Origin: Lewinellaceae bacterium
Lineage (GTDB): Bacteria > Bacteroidota > Bacteroidia > Chitinophagales > Saprospiraceae
Reading direction: 5' to 3'
Length of the DNA stretch: 64,000 bases
Assembly (NCBI GenBank): GCA_016711435.1
Contig: JADJSY010000026.1
Span: 32,908 to 96,907 of the forward strand
This document shows positions 1-8,540 of the stretch, piece after piece (position 1 is the stretch's first letter; every line of letters starts with the position of its first letter). The notes under the pieces were generated by a model. It did no database searches, was not told the origin of the DNA, and saw only the letters and a program-made list of their open reading frames with translations. The translations under genes were made by a program, and so were the position numbers.

Positions 1-2882
1 GACAGGCAAAGGTCGTATTGGCAAGGTTGTCAAATGCAATATTGAAATTACCGGCAAAAGAGCTGCACCTGCTTTTGAACAACAGCACATTGCCGCCGGT
101 CGGTCTGACCAAGCGCACTTCGAGGTCGCCGAAAAAATCATGGTAGCCCTGTACTTTTTTTACGCTGACACTGCTGATCGCTCCGCCGGAAGGAACGGTG
201 ATTTTGGATTCGATCGTTGGCGTTCCGTTGGAAGAGATGTTTTTCGGCAAATCCGTAGCATTAAAAGTGAGGCAGGTTTGTGTCTGCACCATAAATACAA
301 ACGGCCCCGACCACTCTGCTGCGCCGCATTCATTTTTAGGGCGGGCGCGCCAATAGTAGGCCTGGCCCTGGTTCAAAAAGTTGGGAATATCGAAACTATC
401 TATGGCGACATTGTATGCAGATGCCACTAATACGCCTGCTTCAAAAGAAGGGTTGGTAGCGATCTCCACTTCATACACATTGGCGTCCGGCACAGTATTC
501 CACCGCAGGGCGGGAGAAGCATTGACGCCTGAAGCTCCGTCGGCGGGGCTGAGTAATTCAAATGTCGAAAAATCATTGCGCACGATTGTCAGTTCCAGGT
601 CGTAGGATCGGGTAATGCCGGCATCTGCCTGCACCGTAGCGTTGAATGCAGTTTCCGGCTGATCCTGCGCAAACTCAATGGTCATCGTACTGCTGCTGCC
701 GGGTTGTACCGGATTCGGGCTGAATGTGGCCGTCGCGCCGTCGGGCAGGCCGAGTGCGGAAAGCGTGATCGGACTGTCGAAGCCCTGTATGGCAGAAGTC
801 GTGACGAGCGTTGTGTAGTTATTCGGCAGGCAGACTATTTCTTTCAGGTTGCCGCTGCAAAGACTAAAATCGGGCGTCGCAGGCTGCTGTATGCTAAAGT
901 TGGCGTTCGAAATGTCAAAAAAGACATGGTCGGCGGCTTCCACCCGGATGCGCGCGCTGTTTGTAACGTTATTTGGAACCTGAATACAATAGCGGCCTGT
1001 GTTGGGCACACCCGATGCCAGCAGCACGGGATATGTCTGCCCGCCGTTGAGGCTCAGGCGAATGTTCACTGTTTTACACTTGACCAAGGGGCCATCCGTA
1101 TTGGCCACATCCCAGGAAACAATCTGATTTTCGCCTACCTTCCAGGCGACCAGTTCATTCGGGTAAGTAACCAAAAACGGCCCTGCTGTGGTCGTGGCTC
1201 GCATCTTTATTTCCACCCAATCCACAGCTCCCGCGACAGGGTGATTGTCGCGCACCGTCATGCGGAACGTGAGCTGGCGGTTGTAAGTTGGCAATACTTC
1301 CTTGTTGGAAGGAATATTACTGATGATCGTTTGAATACGCGGAAAGGTTCTGTCCGGTGTCGATACAGGCAAATAGGAGCGAAAAGTAGGAGAATCGCCA
1401 TCAGGTTCGCCCAATGGGTTGCTGTCTCCCAGATCGTATTGTTCCCAGCAATAAGTCAATATATCGCCATCCGTATCGCTACCGCTGCCGGTCAGGGTAA
1501 AAGGTGTACTGATGGGCAAATAAAGTCCAGTGGCCGGAATGTCGGTCGTTGCTGTCGGGGTATTGTTATCTGTATCGATCGATTCGCCACATAGGTTGCC
1601 ATCCCCTTGTGCCACGAAAGTTTTCACCTGGATAATATTACCAAGGTGGAAGTACGGGTCTTCCTGAAATTGAATGTTCTGGCTACCGCAAGCCTTGGTG
1701 TAAGACATAATGGTGGACCCGCTGCCTGGTTCGAAGGCATTAATAGGATGTAAACTCCCCTCATTGCCGGGACAATAACTCCAGCTATGCAGGCCACTCA
1801 GCTGATGGCACATTTCATGGGCGGTAGTCAGATAAAAACTTTCATTATTTGGGAAAAAATCAGAAGATGCGGCCTGTCCTTTGGCTTAATATCTGACAAA
1901 CGCCGCCCGGCCCTGCAATCCCTATCGTACCATTTGGCTGATACACTTTTACAGAAGGCGTGACCGACATCGTAATTATTAATACCAATCACCGGATTAA
2001 TAGCGCCGGGATTTTCACCCAACCAGGTCCAGGATCATCAGCCCTCATGTAAATGGATCGGTATTGGATCCAAAAATAATTGCATCATTGTTGGCAACCA
2101 ATTGGAAACGAACCCCGAAATCGCGTAAATAAATGGCGGCAATAAAATTCACAGCTTTCGACGATAGCGCTGAGTACCAGCGGTTTTGTGCCGCCATTAA
2201 AAATGGAATACTCTCCCTGGGCCGCAATAGCGAGTCTGTACACCTTTAATTGCACAGGCGCTGCGCCGCGTTCGGCTACTGCTACTTGTTCTGCATGGGA
2301 TACATCCTCCTGGGGGTTCCATGCGTCATGCGTTCCACATTTTATCATGCCATCAGAAGCAGGGTCTACAGGCAAATCGGAAACTTTGTAAGCCATATAA
2401 ACACTGTTCTGTCTTCGGCATACGGTCGCATTGACTGGTTGCCGTTCTGCCCATCAAATATAAAAGCATGGAATCCTTTGTAACCTACTCCAAGGCGGAC
2501 AATGACATTGGAACCATCCGTCGCCACCCCTGAATACGTATGAATAGCCGGAAATTTGGCTGCCAGTTCCGGCGCTATCACCGGCGATTCCACCACGCGG
2601 AAGGTACGCATTGAACCATCGGCCATCGGCAGTTCGAGCAGCAAGGCCTGCTCCCGGGCGGCTTGTGTGAATTCCATCGGCGCGGCTTTGAGCGCCGTTT
2701 CCAATGACTCATAATCTAACTGGAATGCCGCCAGCGCAGCAGGTTGAATCGTTCGTTGGGCGTTTGCCGGCAGCGCAATCGCTTCCTGTGCAAGGGGCGC
2801 CCAGAAACTGGGTGTAGAAATTTGGGCTGCAAGGCTTGAAAAAAAGCCCCAAAACCAGTGTAATCGTGCTAAATAAGCGCAT
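1..2882 (-). pseudogene. Secreted reprolysin-like zinc metallopeptidase, multiply frameshifted, cut by window edge
   Basis: Start taken at the ATG at 2882, which begins a signal peptide (MRLFSTITLVLGLFF...). One base too many in the T run near 2840 breaks it; without it the reading continues as SSLAAQISTPSFWAP. Further frame changes occur near 2385, 2200, 2040, 2010, 1945 and 1860. The pieces still read as one protein: propeptide (VVESPVIAPELAAKFP), metalloprotease domain (VNFIAAIYLRDFGVRFQLV, NPVIGINNYDVGH), zinc motif HEMCHQLSGLH near 1815, and Met-turn STIMSY near 1710. From about 1855 to base 1 the frame is open for some 600 codons, covering Ig/cadherin-like and fibronectin-like segments and a P-domain-like stretch (SSVSVKKVQGYHDFFGDLEV). 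The family is normally secreted by T9SS; that C-terminus would lie outside the window. In the zinc motif Gly falls one position later than in the usual HExxHxxGxxH. Either a pseudogene or a poorly sequenced stretch; family certain, status uncertain. Confidence 0.75.
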
Positions 2883-3002
2883 GGTCAATTGTTTATAAAA
2901 AAAGTAACAATCCGGTATGGAACCGGAAAGAACACAAAATTCAGAAGTTTGAACGGGCTGACGGATTTTTTTAAGAAGTTTGCTTAAAAATGACGTTAAC
3001 CG

Positions 3003-3098
3003 TAGGGTTAGGATTGAGGGTTGATTGAGGGCCGATCTGTGAAAAGGACGCTCATTCACATCAACCTCAACCTCAACTTCTCAACCCTCTTTCAAAAC
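3003..3098. repeat. GTTGAGGG-word inverted repeat behind the LysE gene
   Basis: Left arm carries GGATTGAGGGTTGATTGAGGG-type words and the right arm (3057-3095) the complementary CATCAACCTCAACC and CTCAACCCTC words, separated by a short loop. It fills the gap between the metallopeptidase start and the LysE stop codon. The LysE stop (3101-3103) is reached as the word-like sequence begins. Probably acts as a 3' hairpin; belongs to the GTTGAGGG family also seen near 34.8, 55.6 and 58.8 kb. Confidence 0.6.
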
Positions 3099-3100
3099 CA

Positions 3101-3727
3101 TCAAACCACCCTTACCATCAGCACCACGCCAAATACCAGCAAAGTGACGCCGATGCCGCGTTGCACCCACAAGGTATGTTGCGGGGTGAGAAAACGGCGA
3201 ATCTGCCGGGCGCCATACGCTTTCAGGGTATCCGAAACCACGAGGGTTCCGAGCATGCCGCCAAAAAAGTATATGGACTCATGGGTATTCCAGCCATTTG
3301 GAATAATCAATGCGCCGGCTATACTCAGCCAGAAAAAAACAGTAAAAGGGTTGATCGTATTTAGCAAAAAACCGCGCAGGCAATAACTTGTTAAACTGCG
3401 ATTTCGCTGCCCGTTTCCCTCCGGCGTTACATCGAGTTTCCGGCGTCTGCCTGCTGTGAGCAGACTGCCTATTCCAAAAATAATCAGTAAGCAGCCTCCT
3501 GCGATACCCGACCATAATTTGAAACCTGGCAAGGCCGTCATGCGAGCCAGGGCGTCTACGCCGCTCATGACCAAAAATACATACAAAACATCACTGAGCC
3601 AGATACCCAGCGCGACAGCTATTCCCGCACGAAAACCCTGCGCGATGCCGGCTTCTACGATAGAAAAAAACAATGGCCCGATCATGAAACTGAGCGAAAT
3701 ACCCAGCAGAATCCCCTGAATAATCAT
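3101..3727 (-). CDS. LysE/RhtB-family amino acid exporter
   Basis: A 208-residue, almost wholly hydrophobic protein with about six membrane segments. The N-terminus (MIIQGILLGISLSFMIGP) shows the G-x-x-x-G-P pattern of the LysE/RhtB family, followed by an early loop and a second hydrophobic block ending in a basic linker (GRRRKLD near residue 115) before the C-terminal three helices. Known members export amino acids or related small metabolites across the inner membrane; the substrate here cannot be told. ATG start at 3727, preceded by TTATC-family repeat words. Stands alone between the broken metallopeptidase and the PagL-like gene, all on the minus strand. Confidence 0.85.
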   Translation of the reverse strand: MIIQGILLGISLSFMIGPLFFSIVEAGIAQGFRAGIAVALGIWLSDVLYVFLVMSGVDALARMTALPGFKLWSGIAGGCLLIIFGIGSLLTAGRRRKLDVTPEGNGQRNRSLTSYCLRGFLLNTINPFTVFFWLSIAGALIIPNGWNTHESIYFFGGMLGTLVVSDTLKAYGARQIRRFLTPQHTLWVQRGIGVTLLVFGVVLMVRVV

Positions 3728-3733
3728 AGTTTA

Positions 3734-4010
3734 AGCAGTTATAGTTATCATTATTGGTTATTAGTGCTGATGACCAATCAGGTATAATCAATAACCTAAT
3801 ATATTGCGAAGTATGTACGAGCAAGGCGGTATTTCTCTGAATATTTTATCAGCCCCTGCATTACCTCATTTTTATGGATGTTGCAAACGGGAGCAAAATC
3901 ACGTTTGCCGCAAATACATCGGCCAAAATTACGCGCCAGGTGTGTAAAAATTTTAAATCTTAAATCAAATCAGCAATCTTAAATCATGTAATCGGAATTC
4001 GCAAATAAAA
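3734..4010. repeat. Intergenic words of two families (TTATC and AATC types)
   Basis: About 290 bases lie between two minus-strand genes. Next to the LysE start (3734-3812) are TTATC-type words including, on the minus strand, a divergent core (GATTGGTCATCAGCAC) and then TAATAACCAATAATGATAAC leading to the ATG. Next to the PagL stop (3955-4010) are AATCTTAAATCA and AATCATGTAATCGG words matching those of the palindrome at 22925-23008. No gene seen here. Confidence 0.55.
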
Positions 4011-4014
4011 ATGC

Positions 4015-5124
4015 CTACCATCCCCATCCCACCCGCAGATCAAACACATCCGCACGGTGCCGGTGCGCTTTCAGGCTGCTGCCAAGTAAAAAATGCCTGC
4101 CGAAGCGGTAATAGAGGCTGTAACGCTGGTAAACGGGATCGATATCGCCGGAAGGGTTGTACAGGTAAGCGCCGAAGTGGATATTGAATCTGACCCGGCT
4201 GATGAGCAGTTCGTGGCCGAGCAGCAGGCTGCCTTTCCAGGCGCTTTTGTTCATGCCCTGCCGGTTCAGAATTTCCCGGGCATAGCCGTCATACACCCAT
4301 TCCGTACCGAGGCTGAGGCCGCTCATGCGCCCAACGCGCCGACCTGCCATGACCATTGTGCCGACTTGCCCGCACAGTTTGTTTTCGGGAAAAACATCGG
4401 TGGCTGTGGCTGTTTTCAAGGTGCCGATGGCTGTCAGGTAGGCGTAGTTTTTTCTTTGTTGTTTCCAGTCCTCGTTTCTAGGAGGCCGACGGATAATAAC
4501 AGGCTGGAAATGGTAGTGAAAACCTGCATTCCAGGTCGGGAAATTCATGCCTTTGTTGGGCAGTTTCATGCCGCCGTTGGAAATGTGGTTGTAATTGAAC
4601 CCGGCGGACATTTCCCAGGATGGGCTCCATTTATAATGCAAGTAGGCCTTGAGCATCACGGGAAAACTAAGCGGAAAACTAAAAAACAGGTTTGTCGGGT
4701 TGGTTTCCGCGTCGTACACCTTGCTGAGATAGGAAAGTCCGACGCCCATCTGAAAGGAGCCGTATAAACGTCCCCAGGGGCGTATCATCGGCTCGACAAA
4801 AGGCACGGCATTGATGCAATACCCGAGTACCTCGGGATTGTCGAAATGGATGTACTGCAACACAAAACCGCGTTTGGCTACCAGGCCCGAATTGCGGGTA
4901 TATTTTTCGCTGCTCAGCAACCACTGCCCACTGATTTCAAAGCCGCGCGGATGCGATTGCGCCACATTGATGATGTCCCGCGAATGTGGAATGATAAAAC
5001 CGTAATGCAGCCGCGCACCCAGCACAAACGGGTCGCGCGCGCTGGAGTCAACAGCTTGTGCCGGGAGGGTGTGCAGCTCCGCCAAAAGCAGGGCGGCCAG
5101 GGTGATCCATCGAAAGGAAAACAA
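4015..5124 (-). CDS. PagL-like acyloxyacyl hydrolase (lipid A 3-O-deacylase family), outer membrane
   Basis: 369 residues with a signal peptide (to about residue 24, ...LPAQA) and alternating beta-barrel sequence throughout. Near residue 180 is NHISNGG, matching the catalytic His-x-Ser-Asn motif of PagL, followed by a W-N-A-G-F-H-Y-H-F strand. PagL enzymes remove the 3-O acyl chain of lipid A in the outer membrane; Bacteroidota members are longer than the Pseudomonas enzyme, as here. The start is forced: an in-frame TAA directly precedes the TTG at 5124 and no in-frame ATG lies near, so TTG is used or the true start was lost in the repeat upstream. Family assignment fairly sure, activity inferred. 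Confidence 0.75.
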   Translation of the reverse strand: MFSFRWITLAALLLAELHTLPAQAVDSSARDPFVLGARLHYGFIIPHSRDIINVAQSHPRGFEISGQWLLSSEKYTRNSGLVAKRGFVLQYIHFDNPEVLGYCINAVPFVEPMIRPWGRLYGSFQMGVGLSYLSKVYDAETNPTNLFFSFPLSFPVMLKAYLHYKWSPSWEMSAGFNYNHISNGGMKLPNKGMNFPTWNAGFHYHFQPVIIRRPPRNEDWKQQRKNYAYLTAIGTLKTATATDVFPENKLCGQVGTMVMAGRRVGRMSGLSLGTEWVYDGYAREILNRQGMNKSAWKGSLLLGHELLISRVRFNIHFGAYLYNPSGDIDPVYQRYSLYYRFGRHFLLGSSLKAHRHRADVFDLRVGWGW

Positions 5125-5308
5125 TTAAGTAGTTATCGGTTGAGTTATCATTATCAACACTGATAACTAATAATGTGGGTAAAAGACGCGAAGCGCAAAG
5201 TTTCCGCGGGGGGGCGGCCCGGAAAAAACAGGCGGGCGGCCGGGCGGGGTGGTTTATCCCTCAAAGCAAAGTTTGCGCCGCTTTTACCCAATCATTAATA
5301 ACGGATAA
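5125..5308. repeat. TTATC-word inverted repeat with a G-rich interior
   Basis: Left side (5127-5170) has AGTAGTTATCGG...TTATCAACACTGATAACTAATAATG; right side (5290-5310) has ATTAATAACGGATAACTA. Next inside, GGGTAAAAG (5174-5182) pairs with CTTTTACCC (5281-5289). The middle (5203-5250) is a run of G and GGGCGG/GGCCGG blocks unlike anything else in the genes nearby, possibly a misread hairpin loop. It sits between the stop of the T9SS propeller gene and the TTG start of the PagL-like gene. Confidence 0.6.
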
Positions 5309-7825
5309 CTATTTCTGCACTGCCAAAAGTTGCATCAAACGCTCGCCCCCAGCGGTTACTTGCACCCAATACAGGCCTGGAGCAAGTCCTGTCAGTTCAA
5401 GCGATTGTTGCCAGCGCTCTTCCGTTTTTTCAAATGGGCGGTTGAATACTTCCCGGCCCAGCGCATCGAACATACGCACCTGCATACTGCCCCGGTATTC
5501 CGAGGTAAGCTGTATCTGCGTCGCATCCAGTGCCGGGTTGGGCGCTAAGGAATATTGACCAGATTTCAGCTGCGTTGCAACCGAAACCACACCGTGCGAG
5601 CAGTCCGTTTTGACTACCCAGGCATCCTGCAAGCTAAAACTTCCATTGAGCGATGCAACAAAAATAACATTTCCATCGGAAGTTTTGTCGGCAGTGCCCG
5701 CCGTGGGGAAAGTGCCGTCTGTTCCGTACGATTGATTGACCACGAGATTGCCGTCTGCGTCTGCTTTACTGACACTGATACGGCTGCGAAAAATACTGGA
5801 AAAAGCATTGAGGTTGGCCGGCGGGGCCGCAAACCCGCCGACAAAACAACAGCCGCCGTCGGAGTCGGGCAGCACGGTGGTAGCCTCCCAGTAGGTTCCG
5901 GCGCCTTTGCTGTGCTGTTTAAGCCACAGGATGTTCCCATCGGAGTCTGCTTTTAGCAGTAGCGCCTTCGCTTCAAGGGCAGCGGGGTTGACCGAGATGC
6001 CTCCGGCAAACAAGTTGCCGTTAGCCGCTTGTTGCACACTGACAAAACGACTGAAAACGGAGGCCGGGTAGGTTTTATCCCACAAAACATTGCCATTGTT
6101 ATCCGTGCGGAACATCCAGGCAGTATTGTTTTTTTGGCCTACCACGGCAAAACCGCCATCGCTGAGGACTACAATGTCTATGAGTTCCTCGCCGTCGTAA
6201 TTTTTTTCCCACACCAGATTGCCGCTGTTGTTCAGCCTGAACAAAGTAGGCGTAGGGGCATCGCCATCATAATCACGCGTGTAACAAACGATAAACCCGC
6301 CTCCCGGAATAGCGCGTACCCGAAAATACTCCGGCAGGTAGTTTTCCGCTACCACTAAGGTTCGGTCAAAAATGGAATCGCCCTGCGGACTGAACTGAAG
6401 CAGGCGTAAATCGCCTTGGTAATCGCTCGTGGCTGCCAATACAATAATGTTACCTGCCGCATCTACATCCACCGACCCCGGCTCGGCATCATCAAAAGAG
6501 CCTAATCCCAGTGAAACAGTTTTTTCCCAAAGTATATCGCCTTGCTCGTCGGCTTTGAGTAGCCAGAGATCGTCGTCGCCGAAAGTATTTTCTTTAGTTC
6601 CCAGCATAACAAATCCGCCATCAGGCAACGAAACAATTGATTTTCCGGTTTCTGCATCCGGCAGGCCGGTCTCGCCGAAAGTTTGCTGCCAGCTAATGGC
6701 GGGCGTGGCGAGGTTGTCAAAAAACGCTGCGAAATAATCTTCCTGCTGCAAAAAAGTGGCATTGTGTATATAAAAACACTGTGTTTCATTGGGAAACAGG
6801 AAGCGCGGCATGGACTGGGGCGAGAACGTCAAACCCAGCCCGGTAGAATCCTGCGGCGTACCCAGCTGTGAATACCTGCGAAAAACCATAGCCGAAGAAG
6901 TTGCGACACCTACCCGGATGTTGTCTCCCGGAAAAACCTGCAGGTTTGCGCCATAGGCAAAACCGGCTACCCTTCGGTGCCATTCCAGCATGCCGATCAG
7001 ATTGATTCTGATCAAAAAAGTGCCGTTATTACCTTGCGCCAGGAAAACCACGCCATTGGCGGTGGTTTGTAAATCATATACGGCATTGGTTACTTCGCCG
7101 AATTGCGCCCCCAGTCCTGTGACGGGAACAGACCATTGCGGGTTAAACAGATTACTGTATTTCTTCAGCACCGGAGTTCCTCCAAAAAAGCCTTCGGATA
7201 AAAGGGCAATGAAGCCCCCGTCAGTCGTTGGCCTGATTTTGATGTTGTCGACGTCACTGGTTGTTATTTCCGAGGCATAATTCACCAGCACCCCGTTTGG
7301 GTCATAAAGCGCCCGGAAAATAACAGATTTGTGGGCAGCATTTGTCGTAAATCCCATCACAACGACATTGCCATTTGCCATTTGGCAAAGCCCGAGCGCT
7401 ACATCGGAAGCCGGCGTCGAAACAGACTGGCGCCAAAGCGAGTCGCCGTTTTCATTTAATTTCAGCAGCCAGGCGTCAAAACTTCCGTCCTGCGGATTAA
7501 CACCGTATCCGGTGAAGAAATAACCACCGCCGGCAGCAGGAATGAGTCCGGTCAATACATCCAGGTCGGCGCCGCCGTATGTCTTGAACCACGCATCCGA
7601 GCCGTCAGCATTGATCTTGTGGAGGAACATATCGTAGGCGCCAAGGCCATCCGATTCCGTGTTGCCCCCCAGCAGCAGACCGCCGTCTGTTGTTGTAACA
7701 GCATCTGATACCTGTTCGTAGTCTTTACTTTCGGTGCCGTATCGACGTTCAAAAATAACCTGGGCGTTGAGCGTGATCTGGGCAAATGTCAGGGTAAAAA
7801 GCAACGTAAAGGCGGTCTTTTTCAT
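5309..7825 (-). CDS. T9SS-secreted beta-propeller protein
   Basis: 838 residues, ATG at 7825. Signal peptide MKKTAFTLLFTLTFAQITLNAQ, then a long series of repeats of about 50-60 residues with the pattern D-G-G-(F/L)-(L/I/V)-x-x-G-x-(T/S)...D-x-W-L-L-K-x-(D/N)-x-x-G-(D/N)-x-x-W-x-(K/Q)-(T/S), the signature of delta-60/SBBP-type propeller blades found in many Bacteroidota surface proteins. The last 80 residues (YSLAPNPALDATQIQL... GLAPGLYWVQVTAGGE) form a type A T9SS sorting domain, so the protein is exported through the outer membrane and probably anchored or released. No catalytic motif seen; a structural or binding role is likely. Minus-strand neighbour of the PagL-like gene, separated by a repeat. 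Confidence 0.85.
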   Translation of the reverse strand: MKKTAFTLLFTLTFAQITLNAQVIFERRYGTESKDYEQVSDAVTTTDGGLLLGGNTESDGLGAYDMFLHKINADGSDAWFKTYGGADLDVLTGLIPAAGGGYFFTGYGVNPQDGSFDAWLLKLNENGDSLWRQSVSTPASDVALGLCQMANGNVVVMGFTTNAAHKSVIFRALYDPNGVLVNYASEITTSDVDNIKIRPTTDGGFIALLSEGFFGGTPVLKKYSNLFNPQWSVPVTGLGAQFGEVTNAVYDLQTTANGVVFLAQGNNGTFLIRINLIGMLEWHRRVAGFAYGANLQVFPGDNIRVGVATSSAMVFRRYSQLGTPQDSTGLGLTFSPQSMPRFLFPNETQCFYIHNATFLQQEDYFAAFFDNLATPAISWQQTFGETGLPDAETGKSIVSLPDGGFVMLGTKENTFGDDDLWLLKADEQGDILWEKTVSLGLGSFDDAEPGSVDVDAAGNIIVLAATSDYQGDLRLLQFSPQGDSIFDRTLVVAENYLPEYFRVRAIPGGGFIVCYTRDYDGDAPTPTLFRLNNSGNLVWEKNYDGEELIDIVVLSDGGFAVVGQKNNTAWMFRTDNNGNVLWDKTYPASVFSRFVSVQQAANGNLFAGGISVNPAALEAKALLLKADSDGNILWLKQHSKGAGTYWEATTVLPDSDGGCCFVGGFAAPPANLNAFSSIFRSRISVSKADADGNLVVNQSYGTDGTFPTAGTADKTSDGNVIFVASLNGSFSLQDAWVVKTDCSHGVVSVATQLKSGQYSLAPNPALDATQIQLTSEYRGSMQVRMFDALGREVFNRPFEKTEERWQQSLELTGLAPGLYWVQVTAGGERLMQLLAVQK

Positions 7826-7998
7826 GGTCTTTGAATGATTTTATACGTCCAATTTATTTGGTGAGCAAGACAAATGTCGACAACACACCCGAAGGCGAAA
7901 AGTCTGGCGTCCGTGAACTTTACAAAATCCCGGTTTTAACGGAAACCGGGGAAAGCAGTCCCGGAAAATGGTGGTTGGAGATAGATTCCTTTTTTTTC

Positions 7999-8006
7999 TA
8001 TATTTG
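7999..8006 (+). promoter_or_regulatory. Promoter -7 element (TATATTTG)
   Basis: Exact TAnnTTTG match, with TTG 21 bases upstream (7975-7977) as a possible -33 element. It lies inside the longest open frame, so it supports the internal ATG at 8047 as the real start of the following gene. Confidence 0.6.
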
Positions 8007-8046
8007 TTCATTCAATCACCAACACAAACATTCAAACTCCGACCTT

Positions 8047-8436
8047 ATGCAACAAGCCAATCTTTTTACTTTACACAACGCCACCCTTAAAGTCTCCTAC
8101 TCCGCCAGCAGCCTGGATGGCAAACCCCAACTGAGCTACCAAAAGGGCGCCATTTCACTGAATTTCCGGGGTAGCCAGGTTCGGCACAAACCAACGGAAA
8201 TCGGTATATTGATATCTGTCACGCTGAAAACGGTACCCGATTCGCGCACCGTAGTTTTCAGCCTGCTGCTGCCCTTGGTCAACGTGCCCGATGATCGCCC
8301 AAGCATCCCGGTCAGCATCAAAGCCATCGAGACGACGAACCGTACCAGCATCGCGGGACCAAAATTGGTGAAAGGTCAGGTGCAGACATACAAGGTTTAT
8401 TCGCTGAAAGGCTCAGCGCAGAGTGTGTTGTTTTGA
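8047..8436 (+). CDS. Small protein of unknown function
   Basis: 129 residues from the ATG at 8047 (MQQANLFTLHNATLKVSYSA). The frame is open upstream to 7831 but that stretch crosses a promoter -7 element, so the shorter start is chosen. No signal peptide or membrane segment. The sequence alternates hydrophobic and polar residues with several Thr/Val-rich strands (LISVTLKTV, VVFSLLLPLVNVP), suggesting an all-beta cytoplasmic protein. No family recognised. It stands alone between divergent and convergent neighbours and has its own promoter, which argues it is real. A hairpin repeat follows directly. Confidence 0.6.
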   Translation: MQQANLFTLHNATLKVSYSASSLDGKPQLSYQKGAISLNFRGSQVRHKPTEIGILISVTLKTVPDSRTVVFSLLLPLVNVPDDRPSIPVSIKAIETTNRTSIAGPKLVKGQVQTYKVYSLKGSAQSVLF

Positions 8437-8437
8437 G

Positions 8438-8540
8438 CAGGGATGAGGAATGAGGGATGAAAATAGCCACTCTAATGAGCCAAATTATTCACTTTTCGAG
8501 TGGCTATTTTCATTCCTCATCCCTCATTCCTCATTCCTTT
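8438..8540. repeat. TGAGGAATGAGGGATGA inverted repeat
   Basis: Left arm AGGGATGAGGAATGAGGGA (8440-8458), right arm of CATTCCTCATCCCTCATTCC words ending within a few bases of the stop codon at 8541. Inside, AATAGCCACTC (8462-8472) pairs perfectly with GAGTGGCTATT. Lies between two convergent genes and could terminate both. Confidence 0.75.

Noticed and set aside
704..1594. 296-residue plus-strand open frame
   Set aside because: Lies opposite the metallopeptidase frame, which has family motifs and is open to the window edge; the plus frame shows no domain.
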